Assembly: GCA_027886175.1 (NCBI GenBank) | Contig: JAJNNQ010000100.1 | Span: 3,759,501 to 3,823,500 of the forward strand | Direction of reading: 5' to 3' | Length of the DNA: 64,000 nucleotides | From: Phylloscopus collybita | Lineage: Eukaryota > Chordata > Aves > Passeriformes > Phylloscopidae | Shown: positions 37,801-47,263 of the stretch, piece by piece | Position numbering within the stretch: the stretch's first letter is position 1 | How the letters are laid out: each line of letters begins with the position of its first letter | Notes under the pieces: generated by a model | Database searches by the model: none | The model's input: only the letters and a program-made list of their open reading frames with translations | Told to the model about the DNA's origin: nothing | Made by a program: the position numbers and the translations under genes

Positions 37801-40199
37801 TGGGTGGTGCAGAGGTGCCCTGGGGCTCTGCAGGCTGGGGTATGAGATTGGAATTGTTACCCTTTGGAAGCACCAGACACAGCTCAGCTCCTGAGTGAGA
37901 ACCCAAACACAAGGTGTAAGAGATGTCTGTAAAGGAGCTTTTTTATTTTATGAAGTGCACGTGCAAGGAAACCTGGATAGTTGGATTTCACAGAAGGCAT
38001 CAGCTTTGGAATTACTCTTCAAAATAAAATATCATCATGTACTTTAGTGGAAGCTCGAAAAAAGTTTCTGCTTTACTGGTTTCTACTTCTTTGCTAGAAT
38101 TTCTGTCTGGGTGTGGTAGTTATAGCAGTTGTGAGCATGACCCAGTCAGATTTCCTGGGAGCTCTGGTTGCAAAAAATGGTGATTTGTTCAATAAGATAC
38201 AGAAATGAGTGTTTTTAGGAAATAATTTGCTTGGCTTTCTTTATCTGGTTACCTAAGGAGATGAAATGAGGTATTTCTTTGAAAAGGTGTAACTTGATCT
38301 GCTTTTCTTGTCCCTGCCTGGTCCCAAAAGAAGAATTCCTAGGCTGACATATCTAAGTAGCAGCCAAAGAGCTTCAGCTCAGGGCAGGCAGTGATTTTCT
38401 GCAGGTGACCCAGCTGTCACCAAACTGCAGAGCTGCCTGTGTGTCACAGGCACGGGACAGCAGGGACATATTTGGGATGGAGAAAGGTTTTGTGGCTATC
38501 AGAGATGGTGCTTGGCCCCAGCACTGCCACCCTGCACCCTCCCGGAGCAGGCTGCAGATGGCAGCTGTGTGGAGCTCAGCAGCAGCCAGGAGCTGCAGCT
38601 CACACAACCTGGCAGCACCAGCTGAGCCCTGATGGCTTTTTAATGGTTACCTCGGTAATCCTCGAGGTAGGAAGAGTGCCGTTTGTAGTCGTTTAAAGAC
38701 AATTTTCTGCTGACATTAAGATGCTTCTGTAATGTTGATGAATGTCTTGGTTCTTACCATTTTTTCCGTTGGAACAGTAATTAAACCAACACTGGGGTGG
38801 TTTCAGCTCAGCTCTGTCTTCCCTCTGTTCCTTGGCCCCCCACTCCTCCAGGAGGGTTGCCTGATGTGTTTTGTGTCCATTCCAAGGGACAGTGAGTTTA
38901 TCCTTCACACTGGTGAGCCCCAAAACTAACAGGGTTTTCATTATATATGCTTTGATTTACATGATTTCATAGTTAGCAAGGTTTAATCAGAAATCAGGAG
39001 GAGCAGGGAAGAAATTTTACGTGGTTAAAACAAGTGTTATACTTGCAGTAAAAAAAAATATTCACACACTTTGTATTTCTTGCTGGTTTAAGGAATATCA
39101 TTAAAGGTAGCTGGCCTTTATAGAGAACTTAATTCAAAACTTCAGGAAATACTTCTTTCCATAAAAATCTAAAAATAGTACTTCTTGATTTTACAATAGA
39201 CTAAAATACTAAACTGCCCTTGATTTAAACAAAACATTATATATGAAAAATAAAACAGTATTTAAATGGGTTTCCAAACTTGCATGTCTGTTTAAAAAAA
39301 TATTCTCTTCAGAATCACTTCTTTATGTCCTGTGATTTTATTTGTTTATTTCTGCCTGTGAAAGGATAACAGCAGAAGCCAGTGGTGGTTAAGTACTGCT
39401 CAAGTCCTTTTGTAGAGATGGTGTGTGAGGAATGGCATTCAGCCTGTTAAAATTTTCTGTGTGCTGCCAGTGCCTTCTCATCACTAACCTGTTACTGCCA
39501 GGGGGGTTTTCACCTCTTTTTGTGTCCATGTGTGTCAGTTCCTTCTCAGATTCCCTGGTCCTCACTTGCCAAGAAGCAAAGGCCATCAGCTGCCCTTTCA
39601 CCCAAACATCTCTGTGTCAATAATGACCAAGCTCATGATTTATTTTTTCTCTCTTTTTTCTGCAGAAAGAACTTCCTCAGATAGAAGCTTTTTCCACACT
39701 TTCACCTATCCCAGGGTTCACCAAATGGCTCGTTGGTCTCCTCTCCTCCCAGTCAAAAGAACAGGGAAGGAATGAACTTTTCACAGAATCCGAATGGCAG
39801 GAGATCTCTGAGATCACAGGAGACCCCACCAGCGAAACCCTGAAGAAACTCTTGAACACCAACGAGTGGGTGAGGTCAGAGAAGCTGATTCAGGTGCTGC
39901 ATTCCCCGCTGATGAGGCTCTGTGCCTGGTACTTGTACGGGGAGAAGCACCGGGGCTACGCCCTCAACCCAGTGGCCAATTTCCACCTGCAGAACGGCTC
40001 GGTGCTCTGGAGGATAAACTGGATGGGGGACACCAGCCCCCGGGGCATCGGGGCCTCCTGTGGCATGATGGTGAACTACAGATACTTCCTGGAGGAGACA
40101 GCCTCCAACAGCGCCCTGTACCTGGCCTCCAAGCAGGTCAGAGCCTCCGAGCAGGTGCTGGCCCTGGTGAACCAGTTCCAGCAGAACAGCAAGCTGTAA
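25306..40199 (+). CDS. MLYCD: Malonyl-CoA decarboxylase, complete five-exon coding region (spliced)
   Basis: MLYCD converts malonyl-CoA to acetyl-CoA and CO2, relieving inhibition of fatty-acid oxidation, in mitochondria, peroxisomes and cytosol. Joining 25306-25806, 30978-31090, 31998-32154, 32646-32795 and 39666-40199 gives 1455 nt: 484 residues plus TAA. The human protein is 493 residues; from exon 2 onward the two align at a constant offset of 9. The N-terminal helical domain covers about residues 31-180 and the GNAT-like catalytic domain the rest. Visible key residues are Ser320 (in [10 protein letters not shown]) and His414 (in [11 protein letters not shown]), matching human catalytic Ser329 and His423. 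Cys197 and Cys234 match human Cys206 and Cys243, reported in inter-subunit disulfides. The protein ends in SKL, a PTS1 peroxisomal signal. The first 30 residues are Arg-rich without acidic residues, as in a mitochondrial presequence. All four introns are GT-AG and no frame break is seen. Confidence 0.97.
25950..26418 (+). mobile_element. CR1 LINE, ~470-bp 3' fragment in MLYCD intron 1
   Basis: This longer CR1 3' segment runs from GACACTGAGGTGCTGGAG through AGGAGGCTCAGGAGGGACCT and TCAGTAAGAATTTCTTCACA. It ends ACGATTCTGTGATTCTC. It begins about 145 bases after exon 1 and lies in sense orientation with MLYCD. Confidence 0.92.
27949..27980. repeat. (AAAC)8 microsatellite
   Basis: Eight AAAC units in MLYCD intron 1. 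Confidence 0.93.
28750..29085 (-). mobile_element. CR1 LINE, 3' fragment in MLYCD intron 1 (antisense)
   Basis: The + strand shows AGAATGATGGAATCCTGGAA, GGTTTGGGTTGGAAAGGACC, then GGAACCTGTTGTCCACCCTC and CATGTCCTGTTCCTCCATGC, the reverse complement of a CR1 3' region of a different subfamily from the intron 1 sense copy. Confidence 0.9.
30978..31090 (+). CDS. MLYCD: MLYCD exon 2, residues 168-204 and part of 205
   Basis: The exon starts after TTTGCAG and reads [14 protein letters not shown], then [10 protein letters not shown] and [10 protein letters not shown], nearly identical to human MLYCD at the junction between helical and catalytic domains. Cys197 corresponds to human Cys206. The donor is GA|GTAAGT, which leaves two bases of a codon (phase 2). 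Reading straight through would give a stop within a few codons, so splicing here is required. Cys182 sits where human has Ser. Confidence 0.95.
31471..31533. repeat. Tandem repeat, 3 x 21 bp
   Basis: Three 21-bp units (core AACATTGATTTCTGAA) lie in MLYCD intron 2, with a few differences between units. Confidence 0.88.
31919..31980. repeat. AAT/AAC/GAT-rich repeat beside exon 3 acceptor
   Basis: AATAACAATAACAATGATAA followed by ATTATTATTAATAATG-type units, ending about 20 bases before exon 3 of MLYCD. It occupies the usual branch-point region. Confidence 0.85.
31998..32154 (+). CDS. MLYCD: MLYCD exon 3, residues 205-257
   Basis: The exon begins after CCTTGAG; its first T completes the split codon GAT (Asp205). 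It then reads [18 protein letters not shown] and [10 protein letters not shown], followed by [11 protein letters not shown], part of the catalytic domain. Using this acceptor keeps the same number of residues as human MLYCD, and the junction residue is acidic in both. Cys234 corresponds to human Cys243. The donor is CAG|GTACAG, phase 0. The acceptor has only a short pyrimidine tract because an AT-rich trinucleotide-like repeat ends about 20 bases upstream. Confidence 0.94.
32155..32645 (+). other. MLYCD intron 3 (491 bp)
   Basis: A GTACAG...CCCAG intron, phase 0. AT-rich unique sequence, no repeat recognised. Confidence 0.9.
32646..32795 (+). CDS. MLYCD: MLYCD exon 4, residues 258-307
   Basis: The exon starts after TTTTCCCAG and is exactly 50 codons. 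It reads [18 protein letters not shown], then [18 protein letters not shown] and [10 protein letters not shown]. The stretch [13 protein letters not shown] is strongly conserved in vertebrate MLYCD and belongs to the acyl-CoA binding part of the GNAT-like fold (family knowledge). The donor is CAG|GTGGGT, phase 0. Confidence 0.95.
32796..39665 (+). other. MLYCD intron 4 (6.9 kb)
   Basis: A GTGGGT...CTGCAG intron, phase 0. No CR1 or LTR copy was recognised in it, in contrast to the flanks of the gene. One acceptor-like site at 35043 with a downstream AATAAA is listed separately. Otherwise the sequence appears unique and non-coding. Confidence 0.88.
35044..35345 (+). other. Candidate alternative 3'-terminal exon inside MLYCD intron 4
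   Basis: A strong acceptor (pyrimidine-rich, ending CTCTCTGCTCAG) lies just before 35044. Spliced from exon 4 in phase 0, the frame stays open for 35 codons to TGA at 35149-35151. AATAAA follows at 35315-35320, then a T-rich stretch, as expected for a cleavage site. The product would lack the catalytic His and SKL. The peptide resembles nothing I know, and this may be chance. Confidence 0.2.
39666..40199 (+). CDS. MLYCD: MLYCD exon 5 (terminal coding exon), residues 308-484 and stop
   Basis: This largest exon holds both catalytic residues: Ser320 in [12 protein letters not shown] and His414 in [11 protein letters not shown]. It also carries [18 protein letters not shown] and [10 protein letters not shown], and ends QFQQNSKL followed by TAA at 40197. 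The SKL tail is a canonical PTS1 signal. The acceptor is TTTTTTCTGCAG after a long T-rich tract. Codon use is GC-rich toward the 3' end, unlike the AT-rich intron 4 before it. The reading frame is intact throughout. Confidence 0.97.
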   Translation, partial: KELPQIEAFSTLSPIPGFTKWLVGLLSSQSKEQGRNELFTESEWQEISEITGDPTSETLKKLLNTNEWVRSEKLIQVLHSPLMRLCAWYLYGEKHRGYALNPVANFHLQNGSVLWRINWMGDTSPRGIGASCGMMVNYRYFLEETASNSALYLASKQVRASEQVLALVNQFQQNSKL

Positions 40200-40990
40200 T
40201 TAACTGCCATGAGCACTCCGAATGAATGTTGCTCACTGTAAAGAGCTGTAATCACCTGCAGTGTCTTTAATCAGAATGTACCTTGGAGGACAGATGTGCT
40301 CGGAGTTCCCTGGGTTACCAGGCTCTTCTGTACTCAGCCTGGTTGCATCACCTCTGGTGTGTGCACAGGGGCTGGAGTTGTGTTAGTGGAGAGTAAAATC
40401 CTCTTCATCAGTTACAGCCCAGGGGTCACTTGAATGGGAAATACCTGAGCCAACGTAATTCTGTTGGTAATAAATTGTATAAGCTGTCTTTGGAAGGAGC
40501 TGCACTTCTCTGTCAAAATGCTGCTATAGGTTGTACCAAAGTACCTGGAATAAAGGTAAATTTTTGGGTCAAATATATTATCAAAACAGTAATCTACAGT
40601 TTTATTTCTGCCACATCTGTCTTTTCCACCCTCAGAAAAATCTCGTGTAAAACTTGCTGGTATTTTCCTTTTTCAAACTAAAACTCACTGAATCCTTGCT
40701 TTGCTGGAGCGTGGAAAAGCCTTGCACTGATGGTGAAAAATCAGGATCTCAGTACAGCAGGTGTGTTATGATATATTTGCATGTTTTGGCTGCTAAAATT
40801 TAATGAGCAATAAGGAAGTGTTCAAATAGGAGAGGAGAACAAGCCAGTCTGTTACTTGAGGAATCAGGTGAGGAGTTTCTAAATATGTCTATTATATTTT
40901 GGCTCTGGTGATGTTTTAAGTTCATAAAGAGCTTTTTTAATGAAGAGGTAGGTGTGATTTATAAACCAATAAAACAAACTTTCTCAGTCA
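40200..40990 (+). promoter_or_regulatory. MLYCD 3' UTR with candidate polyadenylation signals
   Basis: Three AATAAA hexamers follow the stop: 40469-40474, 40549-40554 and 40968-40973. The first two would give a 3' UTR of about 300-380 bases; the third about 800. The sequence does not show which is used. Confidence 0.5.
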
Positions 40991-43539
40991 ATCCTACTTT
41001 GTGGATTTCAGCATCTCCCCTCCTTCACTCAATGACCCTCCTTGACAACAGTTTCACCTCACAGTTACTGCAGGACACTCCTGCTTTTAACAGAGATCAG
41101 GGGTTGGCTCCGTCCTCTTGGGCTTTCTCATCTTTCTCAACTGCCTTAGAATTCAGGTTTCAAGGTGAAATTTAGCTGCTTGTATAAACACATCAAACCG
41201 TTCTTGGCTGGCAGGAATAGAGCAAGAGGATTCTCTCTTTGTTGAACTCTCTAAAGTTTGAGGGAACCAGGTCACTTACTTCAAGCAAAGGAGTTCTTCT
41301 GAAAATGCAATGGTTTTGAAAGATGGTTTTATTTTGAAGCAGGAGGAGCTGTGAGGGCAATTAAATCTGCATTCTCCTGGCCATAGTTCAAAAAGAGCTA
41401 ATACTTCTGCTGTATTGCAGATGGAAATACAACATAATCCCATATTCTTAACAGCTGGACTCGAAGGATAATGAGTTTTTTCCACTTGGAGCCTCAGACA
41501 ATTGTATGAGAATTGGTTCAGTGACATGAAATGATTGTAGCTTATGAGGGAGGAAAAGCAAAGCTGCTAATGCTTCGTTAACACTTCAGTTATTTCCCAG
41601 ACCTGCCTGTGTAGATCTCACACACAAACACAGCTCAAGGGAAGCAGCCTTCTCTCTGTTTGTATTCCTACCGATCTTCAGTCCAGGGGGATGGATGCTG
41701 GCATTTGGGCAGGGCAGACAATTCACACCTGCACCCTGTGCTTCCACAGCTGCTGACCCATGTGGTTGGGCATGTCACCATCAGGTCTGTCCCTGTCCCC
41801 TTGGGCAGGTGCCACATATCTCTGGATGATGAATTAACCAGTCACCCCTGCATCAGCAGCCAGTTTGATCTGCTGGTGTTCCCAAGAGTTGTGTTGTGGG
41901 GCTGAGAAGGAGATTGCCAAGCTGCAGCAGCCCCTTCCTGGAGCTCTGGTGGACGGGTGCATTTGTTAGGTGACATCTGCTCTCCATCAGAATCCCAGCA
42001 CCTGCGGAGTTGTTTCCTTTTCAGCAGTTGCTGTGGTTGTGGTTGTTGGTTGTGTTGTGCTTTCTGAGGTCACATCATCTGTTACACTGAGAAGTTAGCA
42101 ACGTGAGGCCAAAGCTCCTGCAGTGAGCTCTGTGTCAGAATCACAGCACCAGTGTGAGTGCAAAAGGATCATTTGGAGATGAAGGTGGGACAGGCTGCCC
42201 ATAAAAGCCATCAGCTGTTAAGTGCTATTAGTTTTCTTTCACTGGCCATTGATTTTGTCTTTCTGTTGGATTTTACAGCTTGCTACTAAAGAGAGATTTT
42301 AGCATGAAAGATGTTGAGGAGAAAAAAATTAAATATTTACCATCTGCACTACTTCCCAGGACAATGGCTGTCCCTGGAGAGGATTGTACTCTGACACAGG
42401 GAGTCTCCACGACACTGAGAGAGATGTCCAGCTCCTTTCTGTCCCCATCAGTGAGTGCCACTGCAGTGCCATTTCTGAGGAGCACAGGACATGAGAGAAC
42501 ACCCTCTGTCAGACACTGTGGAGGGGAAAAAAGGGAGAGCTGTGGCAGCTGCTGTGCTGGAAAGGGGCCGCATAGAAAAACATCTCAGTTTCACAGCTGC
42601 ATCCTGCCTTTGAAAGCAAATCAATAGAAATTATGTTGCTTTGTCACTTAGGCTTGTTTATGATCAACTCAGGCCGTTTTTCTTGTCACAGCAGCGGGGC
42701 CCCCCTCTGTGCCAGTTGTGTGGGGTTGAGTGGGACCTGTGCTCTGAGATGTTCCCTGTGTGAGCAATGAGAGGCAGAACAGTGCTTGGCTGGGGGATGC
42801 TCAGTTTTCAGGGTTTTTTAGATTCTGAGCCATCACAGAGTCCTGCTAAATGACAGAAGTGCTTGAAGCAGAGAAACTTTCCACGTAGATCTCTGGAGTT
42901 TATTTTAGTTATTGACTGTCACGAGCTACAGAATGTGAGAATTGCTCCTCGGGGAAAAGGGTACAAAGGTGTTGTAAAGATAGAGTAAGGTAAGGGCAGA
43001 GTGATTCTTCAGCTTCTTGGTGAGGAAACTCCTCTAGGAAGGAGGGATCAGGGTTATGCTCGGCATGCCAGGAGCATTTAAAACACTTCCAGCATTGCTT
43101 TCTTTAGGAAATAAGGAATGAGCCATCACATTTATCTGGTATTTTTACTGCTTCCAAAAGCATTTGGACTTTTCAAGAAATTTGAACCCAAATCTTTCTC
43201 AAGCAAGGGTGGGAGCCACTGGGGTGTTGTTTAAATGTTCACTGTTGAGTACCTGTCCTCAAGAAAGGACTGAGAAATGGACCTACAGGGATGTCATGAG
43301 CCTGTTCAGGTGTGTTCCTGCTTACCCAACTTACTGTCTGGTGACTGGCAGTTTTCCACATGCAGCTGCCAGAAATCTTCCACCAAGGCATCAAGCACAG
43401 GTTATGGGGAAAGCTGGATTACCTCTGTGTGTCCCTTCCAACCTAAATGCTTATAGCTAGGGAATAACATAGCAGAAGTGGGTATTTTGTAGTCAGTCTG
43501 AAGTTTTGGGTTTTATTGTGGATGCCCAAAACTGTTGAG
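40991..43539. other. Gene-free stretch downstream of MLYCD
   Basis: No repeat or coding exon recognised. Confidence 0.5.
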
Positions 43540-43630
43540 AAAACAAACAAACAAACAAACAATTAAAAACCAAAACCAACAAACAAACAAAACCAACAAC
43601 AACAACAAAACCCAAACAAAAAAAAACCCC
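43540..43630. repeat. (AAAC)n-derived A/C-rich low-complexity repeat
   Basis: AAAC units decay into AAACC, CAAC and A-rich stretches over about 90 bases. Confidence 0.88.
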
Positions 43631-43870
43631 ACACTTTTTGTCAGTTACACCTAATAAATGAATGTATACTCATAAATCTGTAGCAGGACTGGGGAATGCT
43701 GAGGCACAGCAGGATGTAACCTGACGTGCTGGATAAATTATTGAGCCTCACCCTGAGATTGCAGCTGAGAGCCAGAGAACAGCTCAGTGTGGGACTGGGG
43801 ATTGTCACCCAGCCCCTGGTTTCAGCTGTGGTGGCTGTGGCTGTGCTGAGAGCTCTTCCCCACCTGCTCC

Positions 43871-44347
43871 TGATGCCTCAAGTTTTATCTTTCATGTATT
43901 TCAGGTTCTGTGCTGCCCAGGGGTGCAGCTCTCAGCCTCACATTCAGGGTCACTCAGCTCTGCACAGAGCAGGGACACAAAACAAATCCTGTTCCTGCTG
44001 CACACCAAGGACAACTTTCAGCCCAACAGCACAAACAAGGGTGGCTGGAGGGAGGAACAAGAAGGATGGGACCTCACAACCTGCAGCTGGAATTAGACAA
44101 TTAAACCCCAATGTGCAAATGGACCCAAACTGATGAAAGTGTGAGACCTGGTGACCCTTTGTCCATTTTGTGACCGTTTTGGGTCTATTTTGGGTCTATT
44201 TTGTGACCATTTTGGGTCCACCTTGGGTGCAGCCCTGGCCAGGCCCTGTCCTGCCCAAGGTGTACCCTGAAGGCCTTTCAATAAATATCTACTTTATTCT
44301 CTGGCTCTGCCCAGTCTCTGTTCCAGGTCAGCCTTCCCCAGCCATCA
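43871..44347 (+). mobile_element. Solo LTR, family 2 copy B (long form, 477 bp)
   Basis: Same family and orientation as 3724-4072, beginning TGATGCCTCAAG and ending CCAGCCATCA. CTCC flanks both ends (43867-43870 and 44348-44351), supporting a 4-bp target duplication. It keeps the ~120 bases missing from the other copy and has extra TTTTGGGTCTA repeats. CAATAAATA lies near the 3' end. No internal retroviral sequence adjoins it. Confidence 0.82.
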
Positions 44348-44638
44348 CTCCCAAACTCAGCCCCGCCGAAGCTGCCGGGGCGCATCGGCTGCACTGGGCT
44401 CACCCACCCTCCTCATCACCACCCCTCCTTTCTCCTGAAGCTCCCCTGATTCTCCAGGGCTGCCGGAGCAGCTCCTGCCCTCGCAGCCTGGCTGTCAGCT
44501 CCGGAGGCTGCTGGCCCTGCGGCAGCGATGCTCAGCATCCCCCGTTCAGCCGGTCCGCTGAACGCCGCGATCTGCCGGCTCTGTGAGCGCTGCCGCCGCC
44601 GGAGGCGATGGGAGATCTCTTTTCTTAAAAAGCGGGGT

Positions 44639-44969
44639 CTGGGCTGTTGTATCCCTCTGGGGATGGTTTACCCCAGAAGGAGCCCCAAAGCTGTCCTTGT
44701 GTGATGTGACCCTACCTTCCCCTGCTATCTCTGACCAATTGGTTCGGTGCCAGATATCTATCCTGGGACAGAGGGTCTACATAAACCCCTGTTCTTCCTG
44801 GTTCGTCCTCTTTACCTCGTGCTCTTCTACCTCCTTGGCTCTTTCTTGCCCCTGGAATCCCTTCAAGAATAAAGCCTTGGAACAATCTTAGGTAAGGAGC
44901 CTCTTTGGGTCTCTTCCCCTTTCCTGATATAATCCTAGTCCAAAGCCCTCTAGAATCTGAGTTAGCAAT
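44639..44969 (+). mobile_element. Probable solo LTR, family 3 (ends uncertain)
   Basis: The stretch has promoter-to-poly(A) order typical of an LTR: GACCAATTGG (CCAAT), CTACATAAACC (TATA-like) and GAATAAAGCC. CGGGGT occurs on both sides (44633-44638 and 44970-44975) and could be a 6-bp target duplication, but the ends it implies are not TG...CA. An alternative start is TGTTGT at 44645. Confidence 0.55.
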
Positions 44970-45019
44970 CGGGGTATAGGAGGAGGGCGGAGGGACGGGG
45001 ATAAAATATCACTGGGCTG

Positions 45020-45330
45020 CCTCGATTGCTCTGTCACGGTGACAACAGCACGCCCGAGGTGTCTCTGCTGCCGAGGCTGTCATGATCATGTGCAAATGCA
45101 GATTTCTGTGAGTGTTCCTTTCCTCCACGTGGCTCTTCCTGGAGATGCCGTGATTGCCTGCAGGACGCGTCAGCTCAGCACTGAAAACCAGAAGGTTGCA
45201 TGGCGTTTTTACATCATGTGTAATATTCATCAATACCCACCTCTTTGTCACGGCTTAATTGTGGGCAGAATTGACGAAGATAATCTCTGGAAGGCGGCAG
45301 CTGTAGCTGAAAGAGAGAAATCAAACAGTA
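45020..45330. promoter_or_regulatory. Possible regulatory element with retained CpGs
   Basis: Between the LTR cluster members, this stretch keeps several CpGs. It has a palindromic E-box CACGTG (in CTCCACGTGGCTC) and an octamer-like GTGCAAATGC. A 136-codon frame overlaps it, but the product resembles no known protein. Function is a guess. Confidence 0.2.
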
Positions 45331-46145
45331 CCTTGTCAGATGGTGAGGAGATAAAAGATATTCTGCTTCCGTTTTTAAGAAATGGCAAGGGGAAAAAAGA
45401 AGTAATTTTTACTAAATTGTTTAAGCTAATAGGCCCTTTTTCTTTTTAAAGAATGAAAAGTACGAAGGGAAATTAAAGTAACTCATTTGCTGAAACAGAT
45501 TTGTGAAATTCTCTGCTAAACGTGACTTTTAAACCAGACAACTCATTAAGGCAGCTACTGGGGGTTAGATTGGAATTATTTACTGAATCTTAACCGGAGT
45601 CAGAATTTGGGAGTGTTGAGGGGAGTGGTGGAGAAAGAGAAAGATTGAGAATTAAAATGACACATGTCGTTTCTGCCTAATTACAAGAGAAAAGGAAATG
45701 ATGCCAGAACTTTAAATAGGGAAAAAATCGTTACATTATTACAGTCTGTGTCTAAGACTATACTTAGATAGACTTCATGTTCCAGAACGGTATTTAAAAT
45801 GCAATTTAAATATTTAAATTATGTCTGCCTAAATTTTTAAAATAAATGTTGTTTGTGGGCTTCTTTTCAGAGAATATTCTCCTGAGGAGATGGCCTTGAA
45901 ATTTCATATTTTTACTGCAACTAAAATTCTCCTAACAAGTTATGCTGGTGTTAAGAGGATGCCTTTAGGCAAAGGATAAAGTTTTAATTGGATTTTTGAA
46001 TAATCATCTTTGGAGTCCTGCTCAAACTTCAGAGTGTGTTTGAAGCACGTTTTGCACCGTCCTGTCTTTGATGTGGCACTCAAAACCTGCAGCTCTCTGC
46101 TGCATTTATGGCACAGCTGCCCTGCCATGGGAGACTGCTGGGTTT

Positions 46146-46640
46146 TGTAGGGAGGGACCTTAAAAACCACCAGTGTCACCCCCTGCCATGAGCAGGGACA
46201 CCTTCTGTTGTCTGGGGTTTTGCTGTTCTCCTCTCTCTCTTTAAAGAGTTTTCTAAAGTTTCGTTTTTAACCTTCTGTGTTTACCTTTTGCAATAAAGTC
46301 AGACACAATTTTACATAAATGACCTTTTGTTATTGTAACCATCTAACCATGTTTACATTCTTCCCATAAAGAAGACACTGTTGATGGGCTCTTGGGTTGC
46401 CCAGTGTGGTTAAAAAAGAAAATTTTCTTCCTCCAATCCATAGTCACTGCTAAAATTTGATAAATGTTGAAGCTGTAAATAAACCTCCCTCTTTTCTACC
46501 TTGAACATCCCAACGTGTGAGTGTCACTTCTTTGTGTCCTGTGCAACAACCTTCCGCTGTCCCAGGCTGCCCCAAGCCCCATCCTGCCTGGCCTGGGACA
46601 CTGCCAGGGGTGCAGGGGCAGCCACAGCTGCTCTGGGCAA
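46146..46640 (-). mobile_element. CR1 LINE fragment interrupted by a solo LTR
   Basis: 46146-46205 (GGGAGGGACCTTAAAAACCA ... CATGAGCAGGGACACCTTC) and 46549-46640 (CTGTCCCAGGCTGCCCCAAG ... CTCTGGGC) are consecutive pieces of one reverse-oriented CR1. Removing the LTR at 46206-46548 and one ACCTTC copy restores a continuous CR1 reading. The CR1 is therefore older than the LTR. Confidence 0.82.
46206..46548 (+). mobile_element. Solo LTR, family 1 copy B, nested in a CR1
   Basis: Begins TGTTGTCTGGGG, ends CTGTGCAACA, and is flanked by exact 6-bp duplications ACCTTC (46200-46205 and 46549-46554). It has TTTACATAAA and GTAAATAAAC (poly(A) signal). Same family as 2740-3078 and 46915-47257. Confidence 0.92.
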
Positions 46641-46650
46641 TAATAAATGC

Positions 46651-46715
46651 TGGTTGATTTTTGGTGGGTTTTTTGTTTGTTTGTTTGTTTGGTGTTTTTG
46701 GTTGTTTTTTGTTGT

Positions 46716-46757
<42 letters not shown>

Positions 46758-46769
46758 GTTTTTTTTTTT
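46651..46769. repeat. G/T-only low-complexity tract
   Basis: Mixed GTTT and GTTTTT units with almost no A or C on the + strand, between the two inverted family 1 LTRs. Confidence 0.88.
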
Positions 46770-46914
46770 CCCAGCTGTTCATTCTGTGTTTGTAGCATCC
46801 CAGGATGGATTTGCTCTCCTGGCTCCCAGGAAAGGAAGGATATCCACAGATAATGTTGCTTGTCTTCCCAAAGCAAGACTTCCCAGGGAGGGGCATTCTT
46901 AATATATAGGAAAC

Positions 46915-47257
46915 TGTCACACATGACACAAGTAAATGACACTCACACACTGGGATGTCCGAGGCAGAAAAGAGGCAGTTTATTTACAGACTTCAAGATT
47001 TATAGAATTCCAGCAGTGACGATGGATTGGAGGAAGAAAATCTTCCTCTCCAACCACACTGGGCAACCCAACAGTCCATCAACATCTCCTCCTTGTTTGA
47101 AGAATGTAAACATGGTTATACAGTTGCAATAACAAGAAATTTGTTGATGTAAAATCGTGTCTGACTCCATTGCAAAAGGTAAACACGGAAGGCTAAAATA
47201 GAACTTTAGAAAAACTTCTTAAAGAGACAGAGGAGAACAGCAAAAACCCAGACAACA
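46915..47257 (-). mobile_element. Solo LTR, family 1 copy C (reverse)
   Basis: On the + strand it starts TGTCACACATGAC and ends CCCAGACAACA, flanked by exact GGAAAC (46909-46914 and 47258-47263). Read on the minus strand it matches copies A and B end to end. At 343 bp it equals copy B in length. Confidence 0.92.
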
Positions 47258-47263
47258 GGAAAC

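Noticed and set aside
45039..45449. 136-codon + frame
   Set aside because: No recognisable domain, no splice or promoter context that convinces; kept only as a possible regulatory region.
46450..46950. Overlapping 148-166 codon minus-strand frames
   Set aside because: They run through LTR, CR1 and the G/T tract, so they are composites of repeats.
46206..47257. One provirus with two LTRs
   Set aside because: The LTRs are in opposite orientation with different target duplications and no viral genes between them.
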